Source: Methanomassiliicoccales archaeon RumEn M2
GTDB taxonomy: Archaea > Thermoplasmatota > Thermoplasmata > Methanomassiliicoccales > Methanomethylophilaceae
DNA: 64,000 nt
Direction of reading: 5' to 3'
NCBI GenBank assembly: GCA_001421175.1
Contig: LJKL01000013.1
Span: forward strand, 1 to 64,000
Both the position numbers and the translations under genes were made by a program. Every line of letters starts with the position of its first letter. Position 1 is the first letter of the stretch. This document shows, piece after piece, positions 7,203 to 16,074 of the stretch. Under the pieces are notes generated by a model, which did no database searches, was not told the origin of the DNA, and worked only from the letters and a program-made list of their open reading frames with translations.

Positions 7203-7897
7203 GATAGGTCTTTCCTGATTATCTCGGATACTGCCTTCACAACGTAATCATTTATTTCCTTTCCGAAGCTCTGCGAGGAATTGCGGGTGTCGCCGGCCAT
7301 CCCCTCGGGGAAGCAGGCGCTGCCGTCCCTAAGGACGATGTATCCGTGGCTCTTGTATTCGCCTACAGGTCTGGCACTTCTCACCAGATCAGGTCTTATG
7401 TCTATGATCCTTGAGGTTTCGACCATGCCTCCGTGCCCGTCGTTCTCTATTTCTATCAACTTGGATGCTATGTCGTAATCGGAGAAGAACGCTATCCGCA
7501 CGTCTTCTTTTTCGACCACGGCCCTGCAGGCCTCCGTTATGGCGCACATATGAGATGTGCCAGCATGCCCGCTTATGACAACCATCCTCTTCACGCCGCC
7601 CCGGACCAGTGAATTGAGAACATCTGTTACGAACGAGCGCAAGGTGTCGAACGATACGCCTATGGTCCCGGCCATGTTCTTTGTGGAGGAATGCTGCCCG
7701 TAGGGCATGGTCGGTGCGACCAGTACGTTATCGTTGATCCTTGCCACCTCCTCAGCGATATACTCCGGCTGGAATGTGTCCGTTCCCAGAGGGAGGTGCG
7801 GCCCGTGTGCCTCGGTGGCGCCCATGGGCAGAATGACCGTTGCGCCGTCCATGACAGCCCGGCGGAAGCTGTCTGTGGTCATCTCATCTATTCTCAT
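7199..7897 (-). CDS. creatininase-family amidohydrolase
   Basis: The 232-residue protein shows the family's metal-binding start LPMGATEAHGPHLPLGTDT and the later segments SGHAGTSH and GHGGMVETS. These supply the His, Asp and Glu ligands for the usual two metals. Archaeal members include ArfB, the formamide hydrolase of F420 and riboflavin synthesis, and MftE-like peptidases, so the substrate cannot be fixed from sequence alone. I chose the ATG at 7897 over the in-frame GTG at 7909 because GGTGGG lies just before it. The gene is divergent from the Dph6-like gene, with about 55 bp between them. Confidence 0.82.
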   Translation of the reverse strand: MRIDEMTTDSFRRAVMDGATVILPMGATEAHGPHLPLGTDTFQPEYIAEEVARINDNVLVAPTMPYGQHSSTKNMAGTIGVSFDTLRSFVTDVLNSLVRGGVKRMVVISGHAGTSHMCAITEACRAVVEKEDVRIAFFSDYDIASKLIEIENDGHGGMVETSRIIDIRPDLVRSARPVGEYKSHGYIVLRDGSACFPEGMAGDTRNSSQSFGKEINDYVVKAVSEIIRKDLS

Positions 7898-7952
7898 GAA
7901 CGGCCCCACCGCATTCGTAAGAGATTAAATTAGTGTTCGCTTATTCGGGGCC

Positions 7953-8630
7953 ATGCGTTTGGCTGCCCTTTGCTCAGGCGGGAAGGATTCCGTGCTCTCG
8001 ATGTACCTGGCTCATCAGTCAGGTCATGAGATATGCTATGTCGTGGGCATATCCTCTCCCGGGGAATCTTGGATATTCCATACTCCGAATGCGTGGCTCG
8101 TGCCGATGATCGCGGATGCCATGGGCATACGTTTTAAGGGAGCGGAGACGGACGGCACCGAAGCCGGGGACATGGAGGCTCTGAGAAGCGCTCTCGGCGG
8201 ATTGGATGCGGAAGGCGTGATAATGGGTGGGATATGGTCAGATTACCAATGGGACAGGATCAACAACATCTGCGGCGATCTGGGTCTTATGGTGTACGCG
8301 CCTCTGTGGAGGAAGGACCAGAGCCTCGTTTACGACGAGATCGGGGCGGCAGGAATCGAGGCGATCATCGTAGGAACGTTCGCCGAAGGGCTTGATGAAA
8401 CGTATCTCGGATGCAGTCTAGATGCGGCATGCAAGGAGAGACTGATCAAAGCCGGAGAGAGGATCGAACTAAGCGTGACGGGCGAGGGAGGAGAGTACGA
8501 ATCCCTGGTTCTGGATTCTCCGATGCACACCAAGCGTCTTGCGATAAGAAAGGAGCGCAGGGATGTGAGTCGCGGATCATCGTTGCTCACGGTAGAGGAG
8601 GCGACCCTTGAGAACAAGGGTCAGAACTGA
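7953..8630 (+). CDS. Dph6-like diphthine-ammonia ligase (PP-loop ATPase)
   Basis: The 225-residue protein has the ATP-pyrophosphatase loop SGGKDS at residues 8-13 and the family's VMGGIWSDYQWDRIN and GEGGEYESLVLDSP blocks. Dph6 performs the last amidation step of diphthamide on a histidine of elongation factor 2. Archaeal homologues of this size are usually assigned that role. The end runs 10 bp into the convergent peroxiredoxin gene. Confidence 0.85.
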   Translation: MRLAALCSGGKDSVLSMYLAHQSGHEICYVVGISSPGESWIFHTPNAWLVPMIADAMGIRFKGAETDGTEAGDMEALRSALGGLDAEGVIMGGIWSDYQWDRINNICGDLGLMVYAPLWRKDQSLVYDEIGAAGIEAIIVGTFAEGLDETYLGCSLDAACKERLIKAGERIELSVTGEGGEYESLVLDSPMHTKRLAIRKERRDVSRGSSLLTVEEATLENKGQN

Positions 8631-9106
8631 AGAGCCAGTCCCTTCTTCGCTCCTTCAAGGACCTCATCGAAATCCGGGAGGGTCTTGGGCACATCGGCTC
8701 TCCAGATGTACCTTATCCTCTTGTCCTTGCCCACAAGATATAATTCCCTGTTGGTGAAGCCGGATATCATATGCCCCGGCCCGACTATGGCGTCATACTC
8801 CGTGCTGACCTTCTTGTCCTCATCGAAAAGGAAATCGAAGGGCGCGTTCAGGCGCTCCTTCCATTTCTTATGGCTGTCCGCACTGTCCGGGTTGACGCCT
8901 ATGAGCCTGATCCCCGCATCCGCCATCTCGCCGTATCGTTCTATGAACTTCACAAGATAGTTGTAGCAGTTGATCCCGAAATCCCCCACGTAGAAGTTGA
9001 CCATCACGGGACCCTTCTCCAGCTCTTTGTACAGATTGAAATCCCTGCCGTTTGTGGAGGGCAGTGTGAAATCCGGGGCAACATCCCCTATCTCGAACCT
9101 AGCCAT
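8621..9106 (-). CDS. peroxiredoxin-like (AhpC/TSA fold) protein with altered active-site motif
   Basis: This 161-residue protein begins with the family pattern IGDVAPDFTLPSTNG and has the thioredoxin-like strand VMVNFYVGDFGINC. The candidate peroxidatic cysteine is C47. The usual motif is FYP...FTxxC, but here the Pro is Val and the Thr is Gly, and there is no second conserved cysteine in the normal place. It may still reduce peroxide as a one-Cys enzyme or may have another redox role. No partner reductase is adjacent. The gene converges with and slightly overlaps the Dph6-like gene. Confidence 0.78.
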   Translation of the reverse strand: MARFEIGDVAPDFTLPSTNGRDFNLYKELEKGPVMVNFYVGDFGINCYNYLVKFIERYGEMADAGIRLIGVNPDSADSHKKWKERLNAPFDFLFDEDKKVSTEYDAIVGPGHMISGFTNRELYLVGKDKRIRYIWRADVPKTLPDFDEVLEGAKKGLALQF

Positions 9107-9130
9107 GGGAAGCGGATGGCTGTTGAACTA

Positions 9131-9480
9131 TTAATCCTGTGCTTTCTCGCAGGATGTGGCCTGCAGTCCTACTATCCCTGCGATGATCAATCCCACGAAG
9201 AGCAGCTTCATAGGAAGGGCTGGCTCATTGCCAAGGATCACACTCACGGTCATGGTCCCGACAGCCCCTATGCCTACCCACACGGCGTATGCGGTCCCGA
9301 CGGGAAGACCTCCGCTTATGGCCTCGACAGGAGATATATGCTGGCCGTAAGGAATATCAGGACCACGGCCGAGGGAAGCGGAACTCTGAATCCGTCGGAG
9401 TATCCGAGGGCGACGGCCCAGATTATCTCGCACATGCTGGCAATGAAGAGATACAGCCAAAGACGTCTCCAGTCGCTCAT
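9131..9480 (-). CDS. small multidrug resistance (SMR) family transporter, second of a pair (apparent frameshift)
   Basis: The N-terminal half in one frame (start ATG at 9480, LYLFIASMCEIIWAVALGYS) contains the essential membrane glutamate at residue 18. The C-terminal half in another frame contains GTAYAVWVGIGAVGTM, the SMR signature. They join if the CC at 9322-9323 is read as CCC. The repaired protein is 116 residues with four membrane helices. SMR proteins export cationic compounds or guanidinium by proton exchange. The ATG follows the stop of the first SMR gene directly, pointing to a hetero-oligomer pair. Confidence 0.8.
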
Positions 9481-9809
9481 TCAGGCCACCCCGGAGACGA
9501 GGTTGATTCCCACGACGCCTGCGACTATCAGCAGTATGAAGAATATACGGATCAGTTTGGCCGGCTCTTCATAGATCACGATTCCCAATATCATGGTGAG
9601 GATGGCTCCGATGCCCGTCCATACGGCATAGGAGGTCCCCGGGCCGATGACTGCCATGGCAAGGGACAGAAGATAGAGCTGACGGCCATTATTACCACGG
9701 TCGCTGCGGCCCATGACAGCTTCCTGAATCTGTCGGACTTCTCGAGGGTTATGACCCAGCAGGGCTCCAGTATCCCTGCTGCTAAAAGATATATCCACTC
9801 GACAGCCAT
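9481..9809 (-). CDS. small multidrug resistance (SMR) family transporter, first of a pair (apparent frameshift)
   Basis: From the ATG at 9809 the protein reads MAVEWIYLLAAGILEPCWVI, with the conserved glutamate at residue 15 in helix 1. It then shifts frame at about 9677, where one missing base in the sequence encoding SFYLLS would restore the reading. The second half includes GTSYAVWTGIGAILTMI, the SMR signature. The repaired length is 109 residues and four helices. A TATA-like GTGTAAATACC lies about 25 bp upstream with almost no leader, so the transcript may be leaderless. Confidence 0.8.
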
Positions 9810-9895
9810 AAACGAGAGGAGAGTCAGGTCTGGTATTTACACTTTGCTGGCCCGGCGCCCCATAATCCAGAACATCCCCGGGTCAGATGATTTAG

Positions 9896-9968
9896 TGGGT
9901 CTGCCCGGATTTGAACCGGGGTCAATGGCTCCCAAAGCCACAAGTATACCAAGCTAGCCCACAGACCC
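9896..9968 (-). tRNA. tRNA-Pro (TGG)
   Basis: The 73-nt gene has the acceptor GGGTCTG paired with CAGACCC followed by A73, an anticodon stem GTGGC/GCCAT with loop TTTGGGA (anticodon TGG), and a T arm with GTTCAAATC. CCA is not encoded and no intron is seen. It stands alone between the SMR pair and rdgB. Confidence 0.95.
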
Positions 9969-10008
9969 GTGCGCTTCATGATGTGACGCTCGTAATTAAG
10001 GGTATTCT

Positions 10009-10566
10009 TCAGATGAGCCCTTTCCTTTTGAGCTCCTTCATCAGAAGCCCGATGGCCCTTCCGCGGTGGGAGATCACGTTCTTATCTTCCAGGGGCATCT
10101 CCGCGAAGGACCTCTTGCCGTCGGGGCTGAATATCGGGTCGTATCCGAATCCTCCCCTGCCCATCGGCTCACAGAGGACGGAACCCGGGCTAACGCCGGT
10201 CACGATGATCGTCTCGCCTCCGATACAGCACCCTATGCAGCATCTGAAATGGGCGCTCCTGTCGGAAACGCCCTCCATAAGCCTCAGGATGCCGTCGTTC
10301 CCGATGGTCTTTTGGACATATGAGGAGTATACGCCCGGGAAACCCCTCAAATGATCCACGAACATGCCAGAATCGTCTATGAGGAAGTCCGACAGCCCTT
10401 TGGCCCTGAGCTCTCTTATGCCTGCTTCGACGACCTCCTCCAGAGTGGAGACCTGCGGCTCCCCGTAGGATATGCGGACGTGCTCGAATCCGATGCCCAG
10501 GCCTGCAAATGCCTCGGCGAATTCCTCGACCTTGCCGGGATTGGATGTCACAACCTTAAGGATCAT
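10009..10566 (-). CDS. rdgB: RdgB/HAM1-family XTP/dITP diphosphatase
   Basis: This 185-residue protein has the SNPGKVEEF nucleotide-binding start, DDSGMFVDHLRGFPGVYS, and GYDPIF together with SHRGRA near the end. All are family hallmarks. It hydrolyses deaminated purine triphosphates to keep them out of nucleic acids. The ATG overlaps the stop of bud32 by 4 bp (ATGA), a coupling seen in many archaea. Confidence 0.94.
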   Translation of the reverse strand: MILKVVTSNPGKVEEFAEAFAGLGIGFEHVRISYGEPQVSTLEEVVEAGIRELRAKGLSDFLIDDSGMFVDHLRGFPGVYSSYVQKTIGNDGILRLMEGVSDRSAHFRCCIGCCIGGETIIVTGVSPGSVLCEPMGRGGFGYDPIFSPDGKRSFAEMPLEDKNVISHRGRAIGLLMKELKRKGLI

Positions 10567-11178
10567 GTGTATCTGGCTCTCCCTTTTATCACTTCTACCC
10601 TATCCAAAACTGCTTTGGCATCTGGCATGTTATCGCTGTATGATTCCACGATGGTCTCGTATCCGTTCACGACGGAGGAGTGGGCGGAGGAGAACGCCCT
10701 CTCCAGGAGATGCATATCCACGCCGAGAGCCTCTGTGTCAGCTCCGATATCCCCCATGGAGAAATCGATGAATCCTATGCTGCCGTCTTTGCAGACGATC
10801 ATGTTGGATGTGGTAAGGTCCCCGTGGCATATGCCGGCGGAATGGAGCTTCGCCACGGCGATGCCGATCTTCCCGCATATCTCAAGGGGATCCTCGGCGG
10901 AGTCGATGACATCCTTTGCCTTGGGACCCTCAAGAAGCTCCATGGTGATGCTCCCCTTCTGCATATCTATGTCATAGATCACAGGGGTCCTGACTCCGGC
11001 CGCCCTGGTCTCCCCTTATGACCCTGGCCTCCTTCCTAATGCGGGAGGCCGTGATCCTGCTCTCTATCACGGGATGGCGATATCCTTTGGGCGATCGCAT
11101 CTTGACCGCAGCTCTCCTTCCGTGGAATACAGACTTGGTTATCACCGCTTCCGCGCCTCTCCCTATCTCGACATCCAT
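10563..11178 (-). CDS. bud32: stand-alone Bud32/PRPK-like kinase of the KEOPS complex (apparent frameshift)
   Basis: The N-terminal frame starts MDVEIGRGAEAVI and contains the ATP-binding lysine in RRAAVKMR. The C-terminal frame contains ICHGDLTTSNMIV and IGFIDFSMG, the catalytic and metal-binding loops of the Bud32 family. The frames join by removing one C from CCCC at 11012-11015, giving a 204-residue protein of normal size. Bud32 supports Kae1 in making the t6A base of tRNAs. Many euryarchaea fuse Kae1 and Bud32, but here nothing precedes the kinase start except 73 non-coding bases. Confidence 0.88.
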
Positions 11179-11251
11179 CGGGTTAGGGATATCATATCAT
11201 GAACATATTTTTATCCTCATACCAAAGTTCTCTGGACAGGGAGGGTGAAGA

Positions 11252-11929
11252 TTGAGATACACCATCACCGGAGACAACCTACAATTCGTGAATATACAGC
11301 TTGATCCGGACGAGACCATAAGAGCCACGCCAGGGAATTTCAAGTACATGAGCGGCAACATGAGGATGGATACCAAGATGGAAGGCGGCCTCTTGAAAGG
11401 ACTCAAGAGATCCATATCCGGGGCGTCCTTCTTCCTTGTCAACTTCAAGAGCGAGGGGGGCACCGGAGTCGTCGGCCTGGGCGGGAACGTTCCCGGCAAG
11501 ATCATAGACCTGAAGCTGGACGGCACCAAGACCTATCTTCTGCAGAGGAGCGCCTATCTGGCTTCCGATCCCGGCGTCGACGTGGACATAGGTTTCCAGA
11601 AGAAGCTGGGCAGCATCTTCTTCGGAGGAGAGGGGCTGGTCCTTCAGAGGATCAGCGGCAAAGGCGTCGCATGGGCATCGGCCTGCGGTGATTTCAACGT
11701 CATCGACCTCAAGCCCGGAGAGCAGTACAAGGTCTCCACGGCCAACGCTGTAGCCTGGGAGGAATCCGTGAAGTATGACATCGCGGCAGTGGGCGGCTTC
11801 AAGAACGCCCTCTTCGGAGGGGAAGGGCTCTTCGTCACAACTCTGACGGGGCCCGGCAAGATAGTGATACAGTCCATGACGCTGTCGGAACTCGCAGCCT
11901 CCCTGTATCAGTACATGCCGCAGAGCTGA
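11252..11929 (+). CDS. AIM24 / TIGR00266 family protein
   Basis: The 225-residue protein shows the beta-rich repeat pattern of this family, with GNFKYMSGNM, GKIIDLKLDGTKTYLLQRSAYLAS, and FFGGEGLVLQRISGKG echoed by LFGGEGLFVTTLTGPG. The family is a trimeric double-psi-beta-like fold of unknown biochemical role, present in bacteria, archaea and, as Aim24, in mitochondria. The start is a TTG at 11252 preceded by GGAGGGTG. It is likely co-transcribed with the small membrane protein that follows. Confidence 0.82.
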   Translation: MRYTITGDNLQFVNIQLDPDETIRATPGNFKYMSGNMRMDTKMEGGLLKGLKRSISGASFFLVNFKSEGGTGVVGLGGNVPGKIIDLKLDGTKTYLLQRSAYLASDPGVDVDIGFQKKLGSIFFGGEGLVLQRISGKGVAWASACGDFNVIDLKPGEQYKVSTANAVAWEESVKYDIAAVGGFKNALFGGEGLFVTTLTGPGKIVIQSMTLSELAASLYQYMPQS

Positions 11930-11938
11930 GGGATGAAA

Positions 11939-12256
11939 ATGGAAGCAACAAACGAGAAGAGGAAATCCACGACCCTGTCGGGGATACTGCTGGTGCTGTG
12001 CGGCGTGGGTCTCGTGGCCCTCATAGCGTTCGTGATAATGACGCCCGGGGTCCTCGAGTCCCTGGCAACTCTGGCGATCATAATCGTCGTGGCCATTGTG
12101 CTGATAGCTCTGGTGATATTCTTCCTGATGGCGGTTCTCGCCATACCCATGTACATGTACAAGGGGGAGAAGTACCAAGTCGACAAAGCCTACGGTCTGG
12201 ATGAGGTGAAGTCAGTCAAAGAGACGGACTCGGACGACAAGGACGACAAGAATTGA
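11939..12256 (+). CDS. small two-helix membrane protein of unknown function
   Basis: The protein of about 105 residues has two strongly hydrophobic segments (around GILLVLCGVGLVALIAFVI and the LAIIIVVAIVLIALVIFF stretch) and a charged C-terminal tail ending in SDDKDDKN. I recognise no family. It starts within 10 bp of the AIM24-like stop, either at this ATG or at one two codons earlier (11933). GAGGG fits the later one better. The acidic tail suggests a cytoplasmic end that may contact a partner. Confidence 0.6.
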   Translation: MEATNEKRKSTTLSGILLVLCGVGLVALIAFVIMTPGVLESLATLAIIIVVAIVLIALVIFFLMAVLAIPMYMYKGEKYQVDKAYGLDEVKSVKETDSDDKDDKN

Positions 12257-12305
12257 TCCTTCCAGCCAAACACCTTTATCAACCCCTTTACTCTTTTTCA
12301 TCACC

Positions 12306-12965
12306 GTGCATAGACTCAGTACGGGCTCCAAATCCTTCGACGATCTTCTGGGCGGAGGCATAGAATGCGGCAGTGTCACTCTGCTCTACGGCGAGGCCGG
12401 AACAGGTAAGACGAACATATGCCTCCAGGCCGCCTTCAGCTTCATCGAGAGCGAGGGCAGGAAGGTTGCATATGTGGATACCGAGGGATTATCGTCGGAG
12501 AGGATAGAGCAGATATCCTCCGGCGAGGAGGCCAGGAAGAATCTTCTGGTGTTCCAGGTCCGTAGCTTCGAGGAGCAGATCGACAGGATCGCAAAGGTCG
12601 TCCGCCTTGCTGAGGCCAACGATAAGATTGGATTGATCATCGTGGATTCCATGACCATGTACTATCGTCTGAAATCCGACGATATGTCCGTCAGGAACGA
12701 GTTCGTGAAGCAGACGGAGATGCTGTTGAACGCAGCCAGGAAGAGCGAGGTGGCCGTATTGCTGACCTCACAGGTATACACCAACATAGGCGCCGGTACG
12801 ATAGAGTTCCTCGGAGGCCACGCCATGCATCATAACGCGAAGACCATAATCCGCTTGGAGAAGAAAGGCAACGGCCGCAGGGCCGCGATCATGGTCAAGC
12901 ACCGCAGCATACCGGAAGGCCGGAAAGCCACATACTCCATAACGGAGAAGGGGATCTCCGACTAA
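12306..12965 (+). CDS. radB: RadB, RecA/RadA-like recombination mediator
   Basis: The 219-residue protein is a RecA-fold core without the N-terminal DNA-binding domain of RadA, which is the defining feature of RadB. Walker A is GEAGTGKT at residues 29-36, Walker B is LIIVDS, and TSQVYTN follows. RadB is thought to assist RadA in homologous recombination. The start is a GTG at 12306, giving MHRLSTGSKSFDDLLGGGIE, preceded by a TATA-like CTTTATC upstream and little leader. The end overlaps the convergent IdsA gene by 4 bp. Confidence 0.93.
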   Translation: MHRLSTGSKSFDDLLGGGIECGSVTLLYGEAGTGKTNICLQAAFSFIESEGRKVAYVDTEGLSSERIEQISSGEEARKNLLVFQVRSFEEQIDRIAKVVRLAEANDKIGLIIVDSMTMYYRLKSDDMSVRNEFVKQTEMLLNAARKSEVAVLLTSQVYTNIGAGTIEFLGGHAMHHNAKTIIRLEKKGNGRRAAIMVKHRSIPEGRKATYSITEKGISD

Positions 12966-13951
12966 AGGGTCCTGGTCATCGTGTATTCTGCCAGGGCTAT
13001 CATGAAGTCCTTGTCCTTTGAGGGCTCCAGCGCATCCAGGCAGTCGACGGCTTTGTTGATGTAATCCTCTGCGGTCTCTATGGCGTAATCCAGGCTGCAG
13101 GCTCTTCGGAGTATGCTCCTGACCTCGTCTATCTCCGCATCGGTGGCGTCTGTCTTGCCGAGGATATCGCGGAAGACCAGCAGGTCCGCCCTGTCAGCTA
13201 TGTTCTTCAGGGCGTGGCACACGATGACGGTGCTCTTCCCTTTGCGAATGTCATTACCGGACGATTTACCGGTAACGGCCGGGTCCCCGACTATCCCAAG
13301 TATATCGTCATACATCTGGAAGGCGACGCCCAGGTTCATGGCGTAGCCGTGGACGGCGTCCACGACCTCCTTGCTCGCACCTCCGATCATAGCGCCTCCG
13401 GCGGCGCCGGCAGCGAAGAGAACACTGGTCTTCAGTCTGATGGTCTCGATGTACTCATCCATGGTGACCTCGGTCCCGTTCTCGTTGTTTATATCCATCT
13501 GCTGACCTCTGGCCAGGTCCCAGACGGATTGGGAGACCACTCTAAGGACATCTCTGACCGTTTCGCCGTCCGCATCGAGGTCGGCGATTATCTGGAAGGC
13601 CTTAGCGAACAGGGCATCTCCCGCCAACACCGCTGTGGGCATGCCGTACTTCACATGGGATGTGGTCATGCCCCGGCGCTTCTCGTCCCCGTCCATGAGG
13701 TCATCATGGATCAGCGTGAAATTGTGTATGTACTCTATGGCAACCGCAAGGGGAACGGCCTTCCTGCCATCCCCTCCCACCGCCCTGCACGCGGCGATGA
13801 CCATGGCCGGTCTCATCCTCTTTCCGCCGGCATAGGGGTACTGTCTTGCCGCTTCGATGAGATTGGCGGGCAGTTCGTCTTCTATGTATGATTCGATCGG
13901 CTTGCTCAGCTCGTCGGACATCTGTTTCAATATCTTCTTGACGTCGGTCAT
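12962..13951 (-). CDS. idsA: short/medium-chain isoprenyl diphosphate synthase (IdsA-type)
   Basis: The 329-residue protein has the first aspartate-rich motif in LIHDDLMDGDE and the second in MYDDILGIVGD, plus GGKRMRPA. It condenses IPP with allylic diphosphates to farnesyl or geranylgeranyl diphosphate for archaeal ether lipids. I chose the ATG at 13951 because it overlaps the Fni stop (ATGA). An in-frame ATG six codons upstream would lie inside fni. With Fni and IPK it forms a three-gene isoprenoid operon. Confidence 0.92.
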   Translation of the reverse strand: MTDVKKILKQMSDELSKPIESYIEDELPANLIEAARQYPYAGGKRMRPAMVIAACRAVGGDGRKAVPLAVAIEYIHNFTLIHDDLMDGDEKRRGMTTSHVKYGMPTAVLAGDALFAKAFQIIADLDADGETVRDVLRVVSQSVWDLARGQQMDINNENGTEVTMDEYIETIRLKTSVLFAAGAAGGAMIGGASKEVVDAVHGYAMNLGVAFQMYDDILGIVGDPAVTGKSSGNDIRKGKSTVIVCHALKNIADRADLLVFRDILGKTDATDAEIDEVRSILRRACSLDYAIETAEDYINKAVDCLDALEPSKDKDFMIALAEYTMTRTL

Positions 13952-15003
13952 TTCAGGCCTTCCATCCATTTGCGTGTCTCTCCCATGACGATATACTCTG
14001 CATCAGAGAGCTCTCTTATGTTAGAGGAACCGGTCAGCAGCATCGCCGCCTTCAGTTCCTCTTTGATCAGTTCCAATATGGCGATCACGGCCTCCGGGGA
14101 TTCGGTGGCGGCCTTTAGGAAAAGCCCCGCCGCACCTGCGCAGCAGGCACCCATGGCGACGGACCTGGCAACATCCAGTCCGGAGACTATGCCCCCTGAG
14201 GATATCAGCGGGACGCCGACGTTCGCCTCGAGGAGTGAAACGGGTGCGGGTATGCCCCAATCGAAATAAGTCAGGCCCAGCTCAGAGCGCACGGTGTCCT
14301 CTCTGTCTCTGGCCCTGTGCATCTCCACCGCGGAGAAGCTCGTCCCCCCCATTCCCGCCACGTCTATGGCGGCAACCCCTATCGCGGAGAGCCTTGCGGC
14401 GGTCCTCGCCGATATGCCGGCGCCCGTCTCCTTGGCTATGATCGGGACCTCCCGGGCTATGCTCCTTATCGCATCGTAGCAGCCTTTGGCGTTGGTATCC
14501 CCTTCGGGCTGGACAACCTCCTGAAGGAAATTCAGGTGGATAGCGACATAATCCGCACCGATGAGATCCCTGGCAACGGCCACGTCGGCCGCCGTGTACG
14601 CCCTCTTCCCTTTTTGGCGGACCAGCTGAGGTACGCCCACGTTCCCTATAACCAGAGGGACATCATAATCCTTGACTATCTCGTAGGATGCAGTGTCGAT
14701 TCCCTCTATGGCGGCCCTTTCGCTGCCCACTCCCACGCCCACGCCCATCTCGGCGCAGGCCTCGGCTATGTTAGCATTGATCTTCTCGGCCCCTTCGAAG
14801 CCGCCGGTTATGGCGGTCACAATAAACGGGAAATCCAGCTTCTTGCCCAGGACCATGGCGGATGTATCTATCTCGTCCAGGTCCACTTCGGGCAGAGCAT
14901 CGTGTATCAGGGTGACGTCGTCCCAGTATCTGTATCCCGGGAGGATCTCCCGGTTAAGGCATATCTCTATGTGGTCTGCCTTTCTTTTTTTCATCTGTGT
15001 CAT
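13948..15003 (-). CDS. fni: type 2 isopentenyl-diphosphate delta-isomerase (FMN-dependent)
   Basis: The protein of about 351 residues has [14 protein letters not shown] at the start, then [32 protein letters not shown] and [10 protein letters not shown], the FMN- and substrate-binding strands of Fni. It interconverts IPP and DMAPP. The start chosen is the ATG at 15003, which overlaps the IPK stop. Another ATG at 14994 is possible. The longer frame upstream overlaps IPK and is not credible. Confidence 0.93.
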   Translation of the reverse strand: MTQMKKRKADHIEICLNREILPGYRYWDDVTLIHDALPEVDLDEIDTSAMVLGKKLDFPFIVTAITGGFEGAEKINANIAEACAEMGVGVGVGSERAAIEGIDTASYEIVKDYDVPLVIGNVGVPQLVRQKGKRAYTAADVAVARDLIGADYVAIHLNFLQEVVQPEGDTNAKGCYDAIRSIAREVPIIAKETGAGISARTAARLSAIGVAAIDVAGMGGTSFSAVEMHRARDREDTVRSELGLTYFDWGIPAPVSLLEANVGVPLISSGGIVSGLDVARSVAMGACCAGAAGLFLKAATESPEAVIAILELIKEELKAAMLLTGSSNIRELSDAEYIVMGETRKWMEGLK

Positions 15004-15782
15004 AGGATACCGCCTTTTGCCGTGGTGCAGACGACACTCTCTCCGCGCAGGAGATTCAGAAGCCTTCCTTCCACGTTGCCGTTCACCAGTACGCAATCTC
15101 TTTTGTCAGAGCACATCCTCAACATAGCCTCCATCTTGGCGCGGACGCCTCCGGTGACATCATCGACATTATGCTTGGTGCTTACTTCCTTTAGGATTGT
15201 ACTATCAACTTCATAATATAACATTGCATCCCGTTCTGTTTTGGGATTCTTATCATATAAGCCGTCTATATCTGAGACGAAGACCACCATTTCCGGGCTG
15301 AAAAGCTCTGCCAGTCGCTCCATGATCTGGTCGCCGGAGCATATGGCGAATCCGAGGCTTCGATCGGTGACCACGTCTCCGAAGAGCACGGGGACGATGC
15401 CCAAAGCTCGGAATCTGCGTATAGGTTCGCTGTTATCGAAGATGAGCTCTCTGTTATCCATTACGAAGCAGGACCCTGTCGGTATGGAAATTGAAGGGAT
15501 CCCGGCGGTTATGAGCTCTGAAACGACCATGGAGTCAAGCTCTCTGACGTCGTAGCATATCTGGGCCACTGCAGGGATCTGGCTTTCGTTCTTGAAACCA
15601 GAGTTTATACGGTGTTCCTTTGCCAGTACGTGGCCGAAGGACCCGGCGCCGTGTACGATCACGACTTCTTTCCCCGACTCCTTGATCTCGCGACAGAGCC
15701 TGCCGACAACCTCGGAGTTGAACGTGCGGTAATGCGTCTTGTCCGTTATCACGCTCCCGCCCAGCTTGATGAGTATCATCAT
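15000..15782 (-). CDS. ipk: isopentenyl phosphate kinase
   Basis: This 260-residue amino-acid-kinase-fold protein has [12 protein letters not shown] at the start and VHGAGSFGH, where H51 is the catalytic histidine that marks IPK within the family. It phosphorylates isopentenyl phosphate to IPP in the archaeal variant of the mevalonate pathway. A second in-frame ATG lies one codon in. It is the first gene of the ipk-fni-idsA operon, so the last phosphorylation, isomerisation and chain growth are encoded together. Confidence 0.94.
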   Translation of the reverse strand: MMILIKLGGSVITDKTHYRTFNSEVVGRLCREIKESGKEVVIVHGAGSFGHVLAKEHRINSGFKNESQIPAVAQICYDVRELDSMVVSELITAGIPSISIPTGSCFVMDNRELIFDNSEPIRRFRALGIVPVLFGDVVTDRSLGFAICSGDQIMERLAELFSPEMVVFVSDIDGLYDKNPKTERDAMLYYEVDSTILKEVSTKHNVDDVTGGVRAKMEAMLRMCSDKRDCVLVNGNVEGRLLNLLRGESVVCTTAKGGIL

Positions 15783-15907
15783 GTCGGATATTTTGTCCTC
15801 GATTATAAACTGTATGTGCGCACAGCGCCCGCGTACGCCTCATTCAGCTGAAAACAACCGCGGACCGAAAGGCCAGCGCATACGCTCATGCAAGAAAAAG
15901 GAAAAGT

Positions 15908-16031
15908 GGCTGACAGCGTATCTGTTTTCCCGTACGCTCGCGCAATACAGTACAGACAGTTACGCGGGCGGACTTTACTTCCGGGTTCGGAATGGGACCG
16001 GGTGTTACCCCGCCGCTATGGCCGTCATGCC
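15908..16031 (-). rRNA. rrf: 5S rRNA, isolated gene
   Basis: The reverse strand carries the archaeal 5S pattern: a helix I start GGCATGACGGCCATAGCGGC, a CCCGGTCCCATTCCGAAC loop, GGAAGTAAAGTCCGCC, and a 3' strand ending CTGTCAGCC. Helix I closes GGC, a bulged A, TGACGG against CTGTCA and GCC, which sets the ends to within a base or two. The length is about 124 nt. No 16S or 23S sequence is near, consistent with the scattered rRNA genes known in Thermoplasmata. Confidence 0.93.
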
Positions 16032-16052
16032 GAAACATGCCATATCTGGAAA

Positions 16053-16060
16053 GTATATAA
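16053..16060 (-). promoter_or_regulatory. TATA box of the 5S rRNA gene
   Basis: On the minus strand CCTTATATACTTT is centred about 26 bp before the predicted 5' end of the 5S RNA, the standard distance for archaeal TBP-directed start. The 5S gene therefore has its own promoter. Confidence 0.65.
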
Positions 16061-16074
16061 GGTTTTGGGTGAGC

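Noticed and set aside
11279-12178. 299-codon open frame opposite the AIM24-like gene
   Set aside because: Its sequence is rich in His, Tyr and Gly in the way antisense frames of GC-rich genes are, and the plus strand has recognised genes.
14317-15216. 299-codon open frame opposite fni and ipk
   Set aside because: Shadow of two certain isoprenoid genes.
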